This document shows, in pieces, positions 54,474 to 63,305 of a DNA stretch of 64,000 bases. A program made the translations under genes and the position numbers. The notes below the pieces were generated by a model that was given only the letters and a program-made list of their open reading frames with translations, was not told where the DNA came from and searched no databases. Source of the stretch: Mycolicibacterium sp. MU0053 (GTDB taxonomy: Bacteria; Actinomycetota; Actinomycetes; Mycobacteriales; Mycobacteriaceae); assembly GCF_963378095.1 (NCBI RefSeq), contig NZ_OY726397.1, forward strand, positions 2,790,001-2,854,000, written 5' to 3'. Position 1 is the first letter of the stretch; every line of letters begins with the position of its first letter.

Positions 54474-54713
54474 ATGACCACCGCCGAACAGCTCCGCTCC
54501 GGCCCGGAGGCTGGGACGGCTCGCCACGCGCACCGCGAGTTCGTCATCGCGGGCGTGCCGTGGCCGGCTTACAAGGTGGTGGCCATCCTCCTCGCGCTCC
54601 TGGTGTTCGCGCTCGTCATCCTCGCGACCGCCGATCCGAGTGCCGCGGTGCTGACCGCGACCACCGCCGCCACCACGGTGTGGATCGCCGGCGGCTCCCG
54701 CCACCACCGCTGA
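54474..54713 (+). CDS. Small membrane protein of unknown function
   Basis: This 79-residue protein has a polar N-terminus of about 25 residues, then one strong hydrophobic segment (about 30-52) and a weaker Ala/Thr-rich second one (55-72), ending G-G-S-R-H-H-R. It lies 27 bases before a TetR gene on the same strand. I do not recognise a family; the codon pattern is typical for this genome. It lacks the HGxxPAAW motif of some small actinobacterial membrane proteins. Confidence 0.5.
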   Translation: MTTAEQLRSGPEAGTARHAHREFVIAGVPWPAYKVVAILLALLVFALVILATADPSAAVLTATTAATTVWIAGGSRHHR

Positions 54714-54740
54714 CGTCGGCAGGCGCCGTAACCTTCACGC

Positions 54741-55391
54741 ATGACACAGCCGCCCAAGGTCCGTCGCCGCGATCGACGCGCGGTCGTGACCAGCGCCAAC
54801 ATCCTGGACGCCGCCGAGCGACTGTTCACCGAACGCGGCTTTCACGCCGTGACCATGGATGCGATCGCCGAGGCCGCCGGTCTGGCGGTGGGCTCGATCT
54901 ATCACCATTTCAAGAACAAGGAACGGCTGTACCTGGCCCTGGTCGAGCGGGCACTCGACGTCAACGCGGAGGCCATGGCGGCGGCCTACGGGGGTGGGCG
55001 CACCCCGATCGAGGAATTGCGCGCCGCGAGCGACGCCTACTTCCGGTTTCACCTGGGCAACCCGGGATACTTCCGGATGATTGCGCTGCGCACGCTCGAC
55101 GTGCCGCCGGGCGACGTCGCCAGCGAGGCCGAGCGCCGGATCGCGGACAAGGTCGAACGCCTCGTGGGCGACATCGCCGACACCTTGCGTCGCGCCGATG
55201 CGGCCGGCCAGCTGCACTGCGCCGACCCGCACCGGACGTCGGTGTTCCTGTGGGGCGCATGGAACGGCGTGCTGTCGCTGCGCCTCCGCCCCGATCGCCT
55301 GCAACTCGACGAGGCCGAGCTTCGACGGGTGCTGGAGACCGGACGCGACATCATCGAGCAGGGCCTGGGTCCGAACAAAGTCTTGAAGTAG
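54741..55391 (+). CDS. TetR/AcrR-family transcriptional regulator
   Basis: This 216-residue protein has a helix-turn-helix at about 15-65 (A-N-I-L-D-A-A-E-R-L-F, T-M-D-A-I-A-E-A-A-G, G-S-I-Y-H-H-F-K-N-K) and a Tet_C ligand domain. It lies 28 bases before a nitrilase-fold gene whose promoter contains a small dyad, so it likely controls itself or that gene. Homologous in family and location to Rv1556. Ligand unknown. Confidence 0.85.
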   Translation: MTQPPKVRRRDRRAVVTSANILDAAERLFTERGFHAVTMDAIAEAAGLAVGSIYHHFKNKERLYLALVERALDVNAEAMAAAYGGGRTPIEELRAASDAYFRFHLGNPGYFRMIALRTLDVPPGDVASEAERRIADKVERLVGDIADTLRRADAAGQLHCADPHRTSVFLWGAWNGVLSLRLRPDRLQLDEAELRRVLETGRDIIEQGLGPNKVLK

Positions 55392-55401
55392 CGTTCAGTT
55401 T

Positions 55402-55417
55402 TATAGTACCGTTCGGT
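55402..55417 (+). promoter_or_regulatory. Candidate -10 and dyad before the nitrilase-fold gene
   Basis: TATAGT (55402-55407) resembles a -10 box, and ACCG-TT-CGGT (55408-55417) is a 10-bp dyad two bases before ATG 55420. GTTCAGTT and GTTCGGTT also form a direct repeat. A transcript from this -10 would be nearly leaderless, with a repressor able to sit on the start. Confidence 0.3.
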
Positions 55418-55419
55418 TC

Positions 55420-56373
55420 ATGGTGCTCGCAGCGGCTGTTCAACTCGAGGCGGTCCTGGGCGACGTCGCCGCCAACCTGGCGGCGTGCGAGGCCCTTGCC
55501 GACGAAGCCTGCCGGGCCGGGGCGCGGATCATCGCGCTGCCGGAGTTCTTCTCCACCGGCATCGGATTCGACGACGCGCTCAAGGATGCGGCACTGCCGC
55601 CGGACGGCGCCGCCACCGCCTTGCTCACCAGCCTCGCCCGGCGGCACGACGCCCTGGTCGGCGGGTCCTTTCTGTGCCGCGACCCCGACGGGCATGTGCG
55701 CAACGCCTATCTGGCCGCCACACCCGATGGCGTCCTCGGCCGTCACGACAAAGACCTGCCCACTATGTGGGAGAACTGCTTCTACACCGGCGGGCACGAC
55801 GACGGCGTGATCCCGGCCGGCCAGTATCAACTCGGCGCGGCCGTGTGTTGGGAGTTGATGCGCACTCGCACCGTGACACGTCTGCGGTCCCGTGTCGATC
55901 TCGTCATGACCGGTTCCGGGTGGTGGTCGATCCCGCGGTGGACTCCCCGCGCCGTGTTCGACCGGTGGGAGTACCAGAATTCGGCGACGGCTCGCGCGGT
56001 GGCACCGATGTTCGCGAAGTACGTCGGGGCGCCGGTCATCCATGCCGCGCACGCCGGGGACCTGACCTGCGGGATGCCGTGGCTGCCGATGCCCTACCGG
56101 GGCCGGCTCGAGGGCTCCACCATGATCGTCGATGCCCGTGGCGAGATACTCGCCGAACGCGGCCCCGACGAGGGTCCGGGTGTTGTCCTTGCCGAGATCG
56201 AGATCGGCCGCGCCACACCGCTACTCGAGCCGCCGGACCGATACTGGCTACACCCGCGCGGGCCGCTGCCCAGCGCCGTCTGGCACTACCAACGCTGGCA
56301 CGGTCGGCGGTGGTACCGGCGCCACGTGTTGAGCGCAGGAGCGACGCTTGCGGAGCCTACGTCACCTTGCTGA
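55420..56373 (+). CDS. Carbon-nitrogen hydrolase (nitrilase superfamily)
   Basis: This 317-residue protein has the complete triad E42 (L-P-E-F-F), K111 (H-D-K-D-L-P) and C143 (A-V-C-W-E), the order and spacing of amidases, nitrilases and carbamoylases. A Trp/Arg-rich tail follows residue 280. It follows the TetR gene by 28 bases. Substrate cannot be told from sequence; amide hydrolysis is likelier than nitrile hydrolysis. Confidence 0.85.
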   Translation: MVLAAAVQLEAVLGDVAANLAACEALADEACRAGARIIALPEFFSTGIGFDDALKDAALPPDGAATALLTSLARRHDALVGGSFLCRDPDGHVRNAYLAATPDGVLGRHDKDLPTMWENCFYTGGHDDGVIPAGQYQLGAAVCWELMRTRTVTRLRSRVDLVMTGSGWWSIPRWTPRAVFDRWEYQNSATARAVAPMFAKYVGAPVIHAAHAGDLTCGMPWLPMPYRGRLEGSTMIVDARGEILAERGPDEGPGVVLAEIEIGRATPLLEPPDRYWLHPRGPLPSAVWHYQRWHGRRWYRRHVLSAGATLAEPTSPC

Positions 56374-56518
56374 ACCCGACCCTGTTCCTGCCCTTGGCTT
56401 TCCGGGAGCAGTTCAATGCCTCGGAGTATTCCAATACTGCATCGGCTGCGGTGTAGCTGGTCTGCTGGTCGATTGTCACCACGGCGGCACCCCGGCCAGT
56501 CCTACCGGTCCGCCGTGA
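56357..56518 (-). pseudogene. Possible gene relic directly after dnaE stop
   Basis: After the dnaE TAG, the same frame stays open for 53 codons to TAG at 56359-56357. It contains R-T-G-R-T-G-R-G near its start, similar to DEAD-box helicase motif VI (G-R-T-G-R), followed by A-V-V-T-I-D-Q-Q. Base composition is less GC-rich than flanks around 56415-56460. It could be a helicase 3' remnant or chance; no start codon precedes the motif. It overlaps the nitrilase 3' end. Confidence 0.2.
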
Positions 56519-59500
56519 CTAGCCGCCGAGGCAGCCCGGGCCCAGCAGCGCCTTCAGATCCCCCATCAGCGCCGAGGACGGCGTCACCCGCAGCGACTGG
56601 TCCAACTCCAGCGTGGTGATGCGTTCCCCGCTGATCAACCGCAGATGCACCTGGGACGTGCCGGGGTGGCGCGCCAGCACCTGCTTGAGCGCGGACACCT
56701 TGTCCGTGGTGCATTGGCGGGTCGGCAGGCTGACCGCGAGCGGTCGGTCGGCCTGGGCGTTCGAGAAATCCGGGATCACCAGGTCGTGCGCGATCAACGC
56801 GCGCCGGTCATCACGCACCGAGACCTTGGCCTTGAGCAGCACGACGGTGTCGTCGGCGATGTCGGCGCCGTACACCGAGTAGGTCTGCGGGAAGAACAAC
56901 ACTTCGATGCCGCCGGTGAGATCCTCCAGTTGCGCCGAGGCCCAAGGCAATCCGTTCTTGTTCACCCGCCGGTTGACCGACGCCAGGATGCCGCCGACCT
57001 GGACGAACGCGTCGTGGCCGACATCACCGTCGAGGATCGCCGGGAGTTGGGTGTCGACCTGGCTGTTCAGCAGGTGGGCGATTCCGTCGAGCGGATGCCC
57101 CGAGACGTAGAGGCCCAGCATCTCGCGTTCCAGCGCCAGCTTGTGCTTGTCGTCCCACTCCTCGTCGGGGACCTTGATGGTGAACACCGGGTCGCTTCCG
57201 TCGGTGCCGTCTCCGTCCCCGCCGAACAGGTCGAACTGGCCCATGGCCTCGGCCTTCTTGGTGCCCAGCACGGAATCGACTGCGTCGGTGTGGATCAGGA
57301 ACAACCCCTTGCGGGCATGCTTGAGCGAGTCGAAGGCACCTGCCTTGATCAGCGACTCCGTCACCTTCTTGTTGCAGACCGACACCTCGATCTTGTTCAG
57401 GTAGTCCGAGAAGTCGGTGAAATTCCCCTTCTGCTTGCGGGTTTCGATCAAGGACGACACGACGTTGGCGCCGACGTTGCGCACCGCGCCGAGCCCGAAT
57501 CGGATGTCGGTGCCGACCGAGGTGAAGTGCAGACTCGATTCGTTGACATCCGGCGGCAGCACCGTGATGCCGAGCCGCCGGCAGTCGGCCAGATAGACCG
57601 CCGCCTTGTCCTTGTCGTCACCCACCGAGGTCAGCAGGCCCGCCATGTACTCCGAGGGGTAGTTGGCCTTGAGGTAGGCCGTCCAGTAGGAAACCAGGCC
57701 GTAGCCGGCGGCGTGCGACTTGTTGAACGCGTAGCCGGCGAACGGAAGAATGGTGTCCCACAACGCCTTGACGGCCTTCGCGGAGAACCCGTTGGCGGTC
57801 ATGCCCTCGAGAAAGCCCTTGTACTCGGCCTCGAGCACCTCGAGCTTCTTCTTACCCATGGCCTTGCGGAGCGCATCGGCCTTACCCATGGAGTAGGAGG
57901 CGACCTTCTGCGCGATCAGCATGATCTGCTCTTGGTAGACGATCAGGCCGTAGGTCTCGGACAGGATCTCGCGCAGCGGATCTTCGAGTTCGGGGTGGAT
58001 GGGTTTGACCTGCTGGCGACTGTTCTTGCGGTCGGCGTAGTCGTTGTGGGCATTCATGCCCATCGGGCCTGGGCGGTACAACGCCAGCACGGCCACGATG
58101 TCGTTGAACTCGGTGGGCTGCATGCGCCGAAGCAGGTCGCGCATCGGCCCACCGTCGAGCTGGAAGACGCCGAGAGTGTCACCGCGGGAAAGCAATTCGT
58201 AGGTCGCGGCGTCGTCGAACGGCAGCGTCTCCAGGTCCAGGTCGATGCCGCGGTTGGCCTTGATGTTCTCCAGGGCGTCGCCGATGATCGTCAGGTTCCG
58301 CAGGCCCAGGAAGTCCATCTTCAGTAGGCCGATGTCCTCACAGGACGGATAATCCCAGCCCGTGATGATGGCGCCGTCCTGCGGCCGCTTCCACAGCGGG
58401 ATCGCGTCGATCAGCGGCTCGGAGCTCATGATCACCGCGCAGGCGTGCACGCCGGCGTTGCGCACCAGCCCCTCGAGGCCCCGCGCGGTTTCGTAGATGG
58501 TGCGCACATCGGGGTCGGTGTCGATCAGGCTCCGCACCTCGGCGGCTTCCTTGTACCGCTCATGGGTCGGATCGGTGATCCCGGACAGCGGGATGTCCTT
58601 GGCCATGATCGGCGGTGGCAGCGCCTTGGTGATCCGGTCGGCGATCGCGTAGCCCGGCTGGCCGTAGTTGACGCGAGCCGAATCCTTGAGCGCGGCTTTG
58701 GTTTTGATGGTGCCGAACGTGATGACCTGGGCGACGCGGTCGCTGCCCCATTTGTCGGCGGCGTAGCGCACCATCTCGCCGCGGCGACGGTCGTCGAAGT
58801 CGATGTCGATGTCGGGAGCCGACGGCCGCTCGGGGTTGAGGAACCGTTCGAACAGCAGACCGTGCGGGATCGGGTCGATGTTGGTGATGCCCAGCGCATA
58901 GGCCACCAACGAACCGGCGGCCGATCCGCGACCGGGACCGACCCGGATGTCGATGGAACGCGCGTAGTTGATCAGGTCCGCGACGATCAGGAAGTACGAC
59001 GGGAAGCCCTTGCCGCAGATCACGTCGATCTCGAACTCGGCGCGGTCGGTGTACTCCTGGGCCACCCCGGCCGGGAAGCGGCGGCGCAGACCCGCGTGCA
59101 CCTCATGGCGCAGCCAGGACCCCTGATCGTGGCCCTCGGGGACCGGGAAGATCGGCATCCGGTCCACCGGCGTCCACACCTCGTCGTACGGGGTGACCCG
59201 TTCGGCGATCAGCAGGGTCGAATCGCAGGCCTCGGGCACCTCGGAATCCCAGATCTGCCGCATCTCGGCGGCCGACTTCAGGTAGTAACCGTCACCGTCG
59301 AACTTGAACCGGTTGGGGTCCGACAGGGTTTTGCCGGTCTGGATGCACAGCAGCGCTTCGTGGTTGCGCGCGGCATCCTTGGTGACGTAGTGGCAGTCGT
59401 TGGTCGCCAGCGGCCGGATGTCGAGCTTGCGGCCGATCTCGAGCAGTCCGTCGCGGACCCGGCGCTCGATGGACAGGCCGTGGTCCATCAACTCCAGGAA

Positions 59501-60064
59501 GAAGTTGTCCGGTCCGAAGATCTCGCGCCACTTGGCGGCGGCCTCCAGGGCCTCCTGGTTGTGCCCGAGCCGCAGCCGGGTCTGCACCTCCCCGGACGGG
59601 CACCCGGTGGTGGCGATGATGCCCTCGGCGTGCTCGGCAATGATCTCGGCATCCATCCGCGGCCACTTGCCGAGCTGCCCCTCGAAGGAGGCCAGCGAGG
59701 ACAGCTTGAACAGGTTGCGCAGCCCCCGGGCGTTCTCCGCGACCATCGTCATGTGCAGATACGCACCGCTGGCCGAGACGTCGTCGGACTTCTGGCTCGG
59801 GTCGCCCCAGGTGATGCGGCGGGTGTCGAACCGGGAGGCCGGGGCGATGTAGGCCTCGACGCCGATGATCGGCGTGATCCCGGCGGATTTGGCCTCGTTG
59901 TAGAACTGGCTCGCGCCGAACATGTTGCCGTGGTCGGTCATGCCGATCGCGGTCATCCCGAGCCGTTGCGCCTCGGCCAGCATCGGCTTGATCTTGGCGG
60001 CGCCGTCCAGCATCGAGTACTCGGTGTGGTTGTGCAGGTGAACGAAGCCATCCGAAGTGCCCAT
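56519..60064 (-). CDS. dnaE: DNA polymerase III alpha subunit
   Basis: This 1181-residue replicative polymerase (DnaE1) has an N-terminal PHP domain starting H-L-H-N-H-T-E-Y-S, whose metal ligands provide proofreading in mycobacteria. The catalytic palm carries P-D-I-D-I-D-F-D, and [10 protein letters not shown] lies upstream. The tandem helix-hairpin-helix region and OB fold occupy about residues 830-1080. No intein is present. Housekeeping gene, essential in mycobacteria. Confidence 0.98.
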   Translation of the reverse strand: MGTSDGFVHLHNHTEYSMLDGAAKIKPMLAEAQRLGMTAIGMTDHGNMFGASQFYNEAKSAGITPIIGVEAYIAPASRFDTRRITWGDPSQKSDDVSASGAYLHMTMVAENARGLRNLFKLSSLASFEGQLGKWPRMDAEIIAEHAEGIIATTGCPSGEVQTRLRLGHNQEALEAAAKWREIFGPDNFFLELMDHGLSIERRVRDGLLEIGRKLDIRPLATNDCHYVTKDAARNHEALLCIQTGKTLSDPNRFKFDGDGYYLKSAAEMRQIWDSEVPEACDSTLLIAERVTPYDEVWTPVDRMPIFPVPEGHDQGSWLRHEVHAGLRRRFPAGVAQEYTDRAEFEIDVICGKGFPSYFLIVADLINYARSIDIRVGPGRGSAAGSLVAYALGITNIDPIPHGLLFERFLNPERPSAPDIDIDFDDRRRGEMVRYAADKWGSDRVAQVITFGTIKTKAALKDSARVNYGQPGYAIADRITKALPPPIMAKDIPLSGITDPTHERYKEAAEVRSLIDTDPDVRTIYETARGLEGLVRNAGVHACAVIMSSEPLIDAIPLWKRPQDGAIITGWDYPSCEDIGLLKMDFLGLRNLTIIGDALENIKANRGIDLDLETLPFDDAATYELLSRGDTLGVFQLDGGPMRDLLRRMQPTEFNDIVAVLALYRPGPMGMNAHNDYADRKNSRQQVKPIHPELEDPLREILSETYGLIVYQEQIMLIAQKVASYSMGKADALRKAMGKKKLEVLEAEYKGFLEGMTANGFSAKAVKALWDTILPFAGYAFNKSHAAGYGLVSYWTAYLKANYPSEYMAGLLTSVGDDKDKAAVYLADCRRLGITVLPPDVNESSLHFTSVGTDIRFGLGAVRNVGANVVSSLIETRKQKGNFTDFSDYLNKIEVSVCNKKVTESLIKAGAFDSLKHARKGLFLIHTDAVDSVLGTKKAEAMGQFDLFGGDGDGTDGSDPVFTIKVPDEEWDDKHKLALEREMLGLYVSGHPLDGIAHLLNSQVDTQLPAILDGDVGHDAFVQVGGILASVNRRVNKNGLPWASAQLEDLTGGIEVLFFPQTYSVYGADIADDTVVLLKAKVSVRDDRRALIAHDLVIPDFSNAQADRPLAVSLPTRQCTTDKVSALKQVLARHPGTSQVHLRLISGERITTLELDQSLRVTPSSALMGDLKALLGPGCLGG

Positions 60065-60076
60065 AGGCCCGTCAGT

Positions 60077-61636
60077 CTAGGACGTATCCCCGACGCGCTC
60101 GGGCGTGTCGGACTGCGTGTCCGCGCGGAGGTCGCGCAACGCGCGCCGCATCACCTTGCCCGACGACGTGGTGGGCAGCGCGTCGACGAAACTGAACAGC
60201 CGGGGCCGCTTGTAGGCGGCCAGCCGGGTGCCGGCGAAATCGGCGAGTTCCGCCTCGGTGACCGTGCTGCCCGGGGCCCGCACGACGTACGCGCAGGGCA
60301 GCTCACCCTTGACCGGATCGGGGACGGGTCCGGCGGCCACCAGGGCCACCCCGGGGTGTGCGGACAGCACCCGTTCGATCTCGGCCGGATAGATGTTGTA
60401 GCCGCCGGAGATGATCATGTCCTTGCGCCGATCCACGATGAAGACGTGTCCGGTGTCGGCCATGGTCGCGATGTCGCCGGTGTGTAACCAACCGTCGGGC
60501 TCGATGGTCTCGGCGGTCGCCGCCGGGTTGTCGTGGTATCCGAGCATCACGACCGGCCCGCGCACCATCAGCTCACCGGGTTCCCCGGCGGGCGCGTCGA
60601 CGGCGCTGTTCTCGAGGTCCGCGATGCGGACCTGCACTCCGGGCAGCGCGACGCCGACCGATCCCGGCACGGCCGGCGCATGGACGGCGTGGGTGAGGCC
60701 GAGGCCGGCGATCTCGGTCATCCCCCACAGTTCGATCAGACGGACCCCCGAAACCGCCTCCCACTTCTCGAGGGTGGCGACCGGAAAGGTCTGCCCGCCC
60801 ACGGTGCAACGGGTCAGCGAGGTGAGATCGGTCCCGGTGAGCGCGGGGTCGGCGAGCATCATCGCGTACATGGCCGGCACGCCCTCGAACATCGTGGCGC
60901 GATGTTGCTCGATCAGTCGCAACGCGGCCGCGGGTTCGAACCGCTGCATCAGCACCACGGTGCCGCCGGTGAGGAACGTGCTGTTGATCGCGACGTTGCC
61001 GTAGACGTGCGGGGCCGGCAGCGCGGTGACGACGATGTCCGCAGCGCTGCGGCCGTGCATCGTCGCGGTCAGTGCGCAGTTGGTCAGCACCGCCCGGTGG
61101 CTCTGGATCGCGCCCTTGGGGTGCCCGGTGGTGCCCGAGGTGTACCCGATGGTGCTCGGGTCGGTAGGCCCGGGCATCGCGACGTCGGGTCGGTCGGGGT
61201 GCGGCGTCAGCAGGGCCTCGAACGGTGTGGTTCCGGCCGGCGCCGCACCGAACGCGACGACCGCGCGGATGCCGGGCAGGTCGCGCGCCAGGTCGCGAAT
61301 CCACTCCGCCTGCTCGCCACCGGCGAACACCGCCGTCGCCGCGCAGTCCCGCAGGACGTAGGCGAGTTCGTCGCGGGTGAGCATCACGTTGACCGGATTC
61401 ACCACGGCGCCGGCCTTCAGCGCGCCGTGATAGGTGACGATCCACTCCCAGCGGTTCGTCGAGTACAGCGACACCGTCTGACCGGGTCGCACGCCGCGCT
61501 CGAGCAGACCGTGCGCGACGCCGTTGGCCGCCTCCTCGAGCTCGCGATAGGACAGCGTGCGCTCGGCGGTGATCAAAGCCGGTTTGTCGCCGAACTTTTC
61601 GGCTGCGTGGGTGAGAATATGCGCGGGACTGTGCAC
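60077..61636 (-). CDS. AMP-dependent acyl-CoA synthetase (FadD-like)
   Basis: This 519-residue ANL enzyme has the P-loop Y-T-S-G-T-T-G-H-P-K-G, A5 L-W-G-M-T-E, A7 G-W-L-H-T-G-D, hinge R-R-K-D-M-I-I-S-G-G and the C-terminal T-S-S-G-K-V-M lysine, so it should be fully active. It lies 28 bases after a Baeyer-Villiger-type monooxygenase on the same strand. The pair could activate the acid formed after ester cleavage. It is not closely similar to the synthetase at 24247-25779. Confidence 0.9.
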   Translation of the reverse strand: MHSPAHILTHAAEKFGDKPALITAERTLSYRELEEAANGVAHGLLERGVRPGQTVSLYSTNRWEWIVTYHGALKAGAVVNPVNVMLTRDELAYVLRDCAATAVFAGGEQAEWIRDLARDLPGIRAVVAFGAAPAGTTPFEALLTPHPDRPDVAMPGPTDPSTIGYTSGTTGHPKGAIQSHRAVLTNCALTATMHGRSAADIVVTALPAPHVYGNVAINSTFLTGGTVVLMQRFEPAAALRLIEQHRATMFEGVPAMYAMMLADPALTGTDLTSLTRCTVGGQTFPVATLEKWEAVSGVRLIELWGMTEIAGLGLTHAVHAPAVPGSVGVALPGVQVRIADLENSAVDAPAGEPGELMVRGPVVMLGYHDNPAATAETIEPDGWLHTGDIATMADTGHVFIVDRRKDMIISGGYNIYPAEIERVLSAHPGVALVAAGPVPDPVKGELPCAYVVRAPGSTVTEAELADFAGTRLAAYKRPRLFSFVDALPTTSSGKVMRRALRDLRADTQSDTPERVGDTS

Positions 61637-61664
61637 CAGGACTCCTCGTGGTGGGGCGGACAGA

Positions 61665-63197
61665 TCAGAGGAACTGCGGGGCCCGCGGCAGCTCGCTCGC
61701 CGACCCCTCGGCGGTGGTCACGTCATAGGCGAGCGCATCGAAATGCCGCAGCCGCCCGGCGATTTCGCTGGTGTTGCCCGGCCACAGGGTGGGGTTGTAT
61801 TTCGTCTCGTGCAGCAGCCAACTGGTGCAGCCACTGGTCCAGACGGTCCCGTCGAGCCGATCCGTCATCTCGGCACCGAATTCGTCCTGCGCATCGGCGC
61901 GGGCCTCGATCACGGCCAGTCCGTGCCGATCCATCTCCTGGACGGTGTTGACGAAGTGGTCGATGACCTGCTCGATGACGAACAGGATCGAGGTGAACAC
62001 CGCGGTATTGGGCCCGACGACATAGAACAGGTTCGGGAATCCGTGCACGGCCCCGCCGAGATAGGACCGGGCGCCGTGTTCGCGCCAGTCGTGGTCGAGC
62101 GTCTTGCCCTCGCGTCCGACCACGCGGGCGGCGTCCACCCACTCGTAGGGCTTGAAGCCGGTGGCCAGCACCAGCGCGTCCACCGGGTGCTCCCGACCGT
62201 CGGCGGTGACGACGGCGTGCGGGCGGACCTCGCTGATCGGGTCGGTGACCAGTTCCACGTTCGCGCGCATGAACGTGCGCAGGTAGTCGCTGGACAGGAT
62301 CGGTCGCTTGCAACCGAACCGATCCTGCGGGGTCAGCTTCGCCCTGATCTTCGCATCGGGCACCTGCATGCGCAGGAACAGGCGCAGCGCCGACTCGATG
62401 ACCGCCAGGTCGCGGCCGGGATTGAGCAACGCCGGGAACAGCAGTTCGCGGGTCCAACGCTGCCGCCAACGACGCGCCCGCAACAGGCCCGGAACGTGCT
62501 TCATCAACAGCTTCTCCAGGCGCGAGACCCGCCAGTCGACGCGCGGCAGCACCCAGCCCGCCGACCGCTGGAAGACCGTCAGGTGCCCGACCTCGGGCGC
62601 GATCGCCGGAATCACCTGCGACGCCGTCGATCCGGTGCCGACCACGGCGACGCGCCGGCACCGCAGGTCGTAGTCGTGATCCCAGTCGGTGGTGTGAAAC
62701 ACCTTGCCCGCGAACGTGTCCAGGCCCGCGATCTCGGGCGTGGACACCCGGTTGAGGATGCCCACCGCCGGCACCAGGAACTGCGCCGAGATCGTGCCGT
62801 CGGAGGTCTCCACGAGCCAACGCCCGCGCTCGTCATCCCACCGCGCGGCCGCCATACCGCGTCCGTAGTACAGCCGTTCGGCGACCGCCGGCGTGGTGGC
62901 GAGTTCTTCCAGATAGGCCTGCAACTCGCCCTGCCGGGCGAAGTTGTGCGACCAGTCGTGCTTGGGCGCGAACGAGTAGGAGTAGTAGGCCGAGGCCACG
63001 TCCACCGCGCAGCCGGGATAGTCGTTGTCCCGCCAGGTCCCCCCGACCCGATCCGCGCGTTCTAGCACGACGAAGTCGTTGATACCCGCCTCGAGCAGCC
63101 GAAACGCCGCCCCGAGGCCGGCCATGCCGGCGCCGACGATGACGATGCGGGTTTCGTCGGGAAGTGTGGCGTTGCTCCGCGCGGTCTGCGTGCTCAT
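61665..63197 (-). CDS. Flavin monooxygenase of Baeyer-Villiger type
   Basis: This 510-residue class B flavoprotein has the FAD fold V-G-A-G-M-A-G-L near residue 22, the NADPH fold V-G-T-G-S-T-A near residue 185 and the fingerprint F-A-G-K-V-F-H-T-T-D-W-D, which fits F-x-G-x-x-x-H-x-x-x-W-(P/D). It should insert oxygen next to a ketone or oxidise a soft nucleophile. ATG 63197 is preferred over TTG 63224. It is divergent from an alpha/beta hydrolase, across 108 bases with two dyads, and is followed by an acyl-CoA synthetase. The layout recalls the mymA locus but is a different place. Confidence 0.9.
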   Translation of the reverse strand: MSTQTARSNATLPDETRIVIVGAGMAGLGAAFRLLEAGINDFVVLERADRVGGTWRDNDYPGCAVDVASAYYSYSFAPKHDWSHNFARQGELQAYLEELATTPAVAERLYYGRGMAAARWDDERGRWLVETSDGTISAQFLVPAVGILNRVSTPEIAGLDTFAGKVFHTTDWDHDYDLRCRRVAVVGTGSTASQVIPAIAPEVGHLTVFQRSAGWVLPRVDWRVSRLEKLLMKHVPGLLRARRWRQRWTRELLFPALLNPGRDLAVIESALRLFLRMQVPDAKIRAKLTPQDRFGCKRPILSSDYLRTFMRANVELVTDPISEVRPHAVVTADGREHPVDALVLATGFKPYEWVDAARVVGREGKTLDHDWREHGARSYLGGAVHGFPNLFYVVGPNTAVFTSILFVIEQVIDHFVNTVQEMDRHGLAVIEARADAQDEFGAEMTDRLDGTVWTSGCTSWLLHETKYNPTLWPGNTSEIAGRLRHFDALAYDVTTAEGSASELPRAPQFL

Positions 63198-63225
63198 GAC
63201 CCGTCCGTTCTTGTTGTGATCCAAC

Positions 63226-63268
63226 TAACGATGTGACATAGTGTTCGTTATAGTTGACGATATGTCAA
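63226..63268. promoter_or_regulatory. Two dyads in the monooxygenase/hydrolase divergent promoter
   Basis: TAACGA, 13 bases, TCGTTA (63226-63250) and TTGAC, 5 bases, GTCAA (63254-63268) lie side by side. The 108-base region is AT-rich compared with the flanks and holds both promoters; TTGACA on the minus strand (63268-63263) fits a -35. Likely site for a TetR or similar regulator not in view. Confidence 0.45.
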
Positions 63269-63305
63269 TTAGCTTCGGATCGGCGAACTTGAACAGGAGA
63301 AGTCC

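Noticed and set aside
58445..60487. 680-codon plus-strand frame
   Set aside because: Antisense to dnaE.
61557..63065. 502-codon plus-strand frame
   Set aside because: Antisense to the monooxygenase; no family features.
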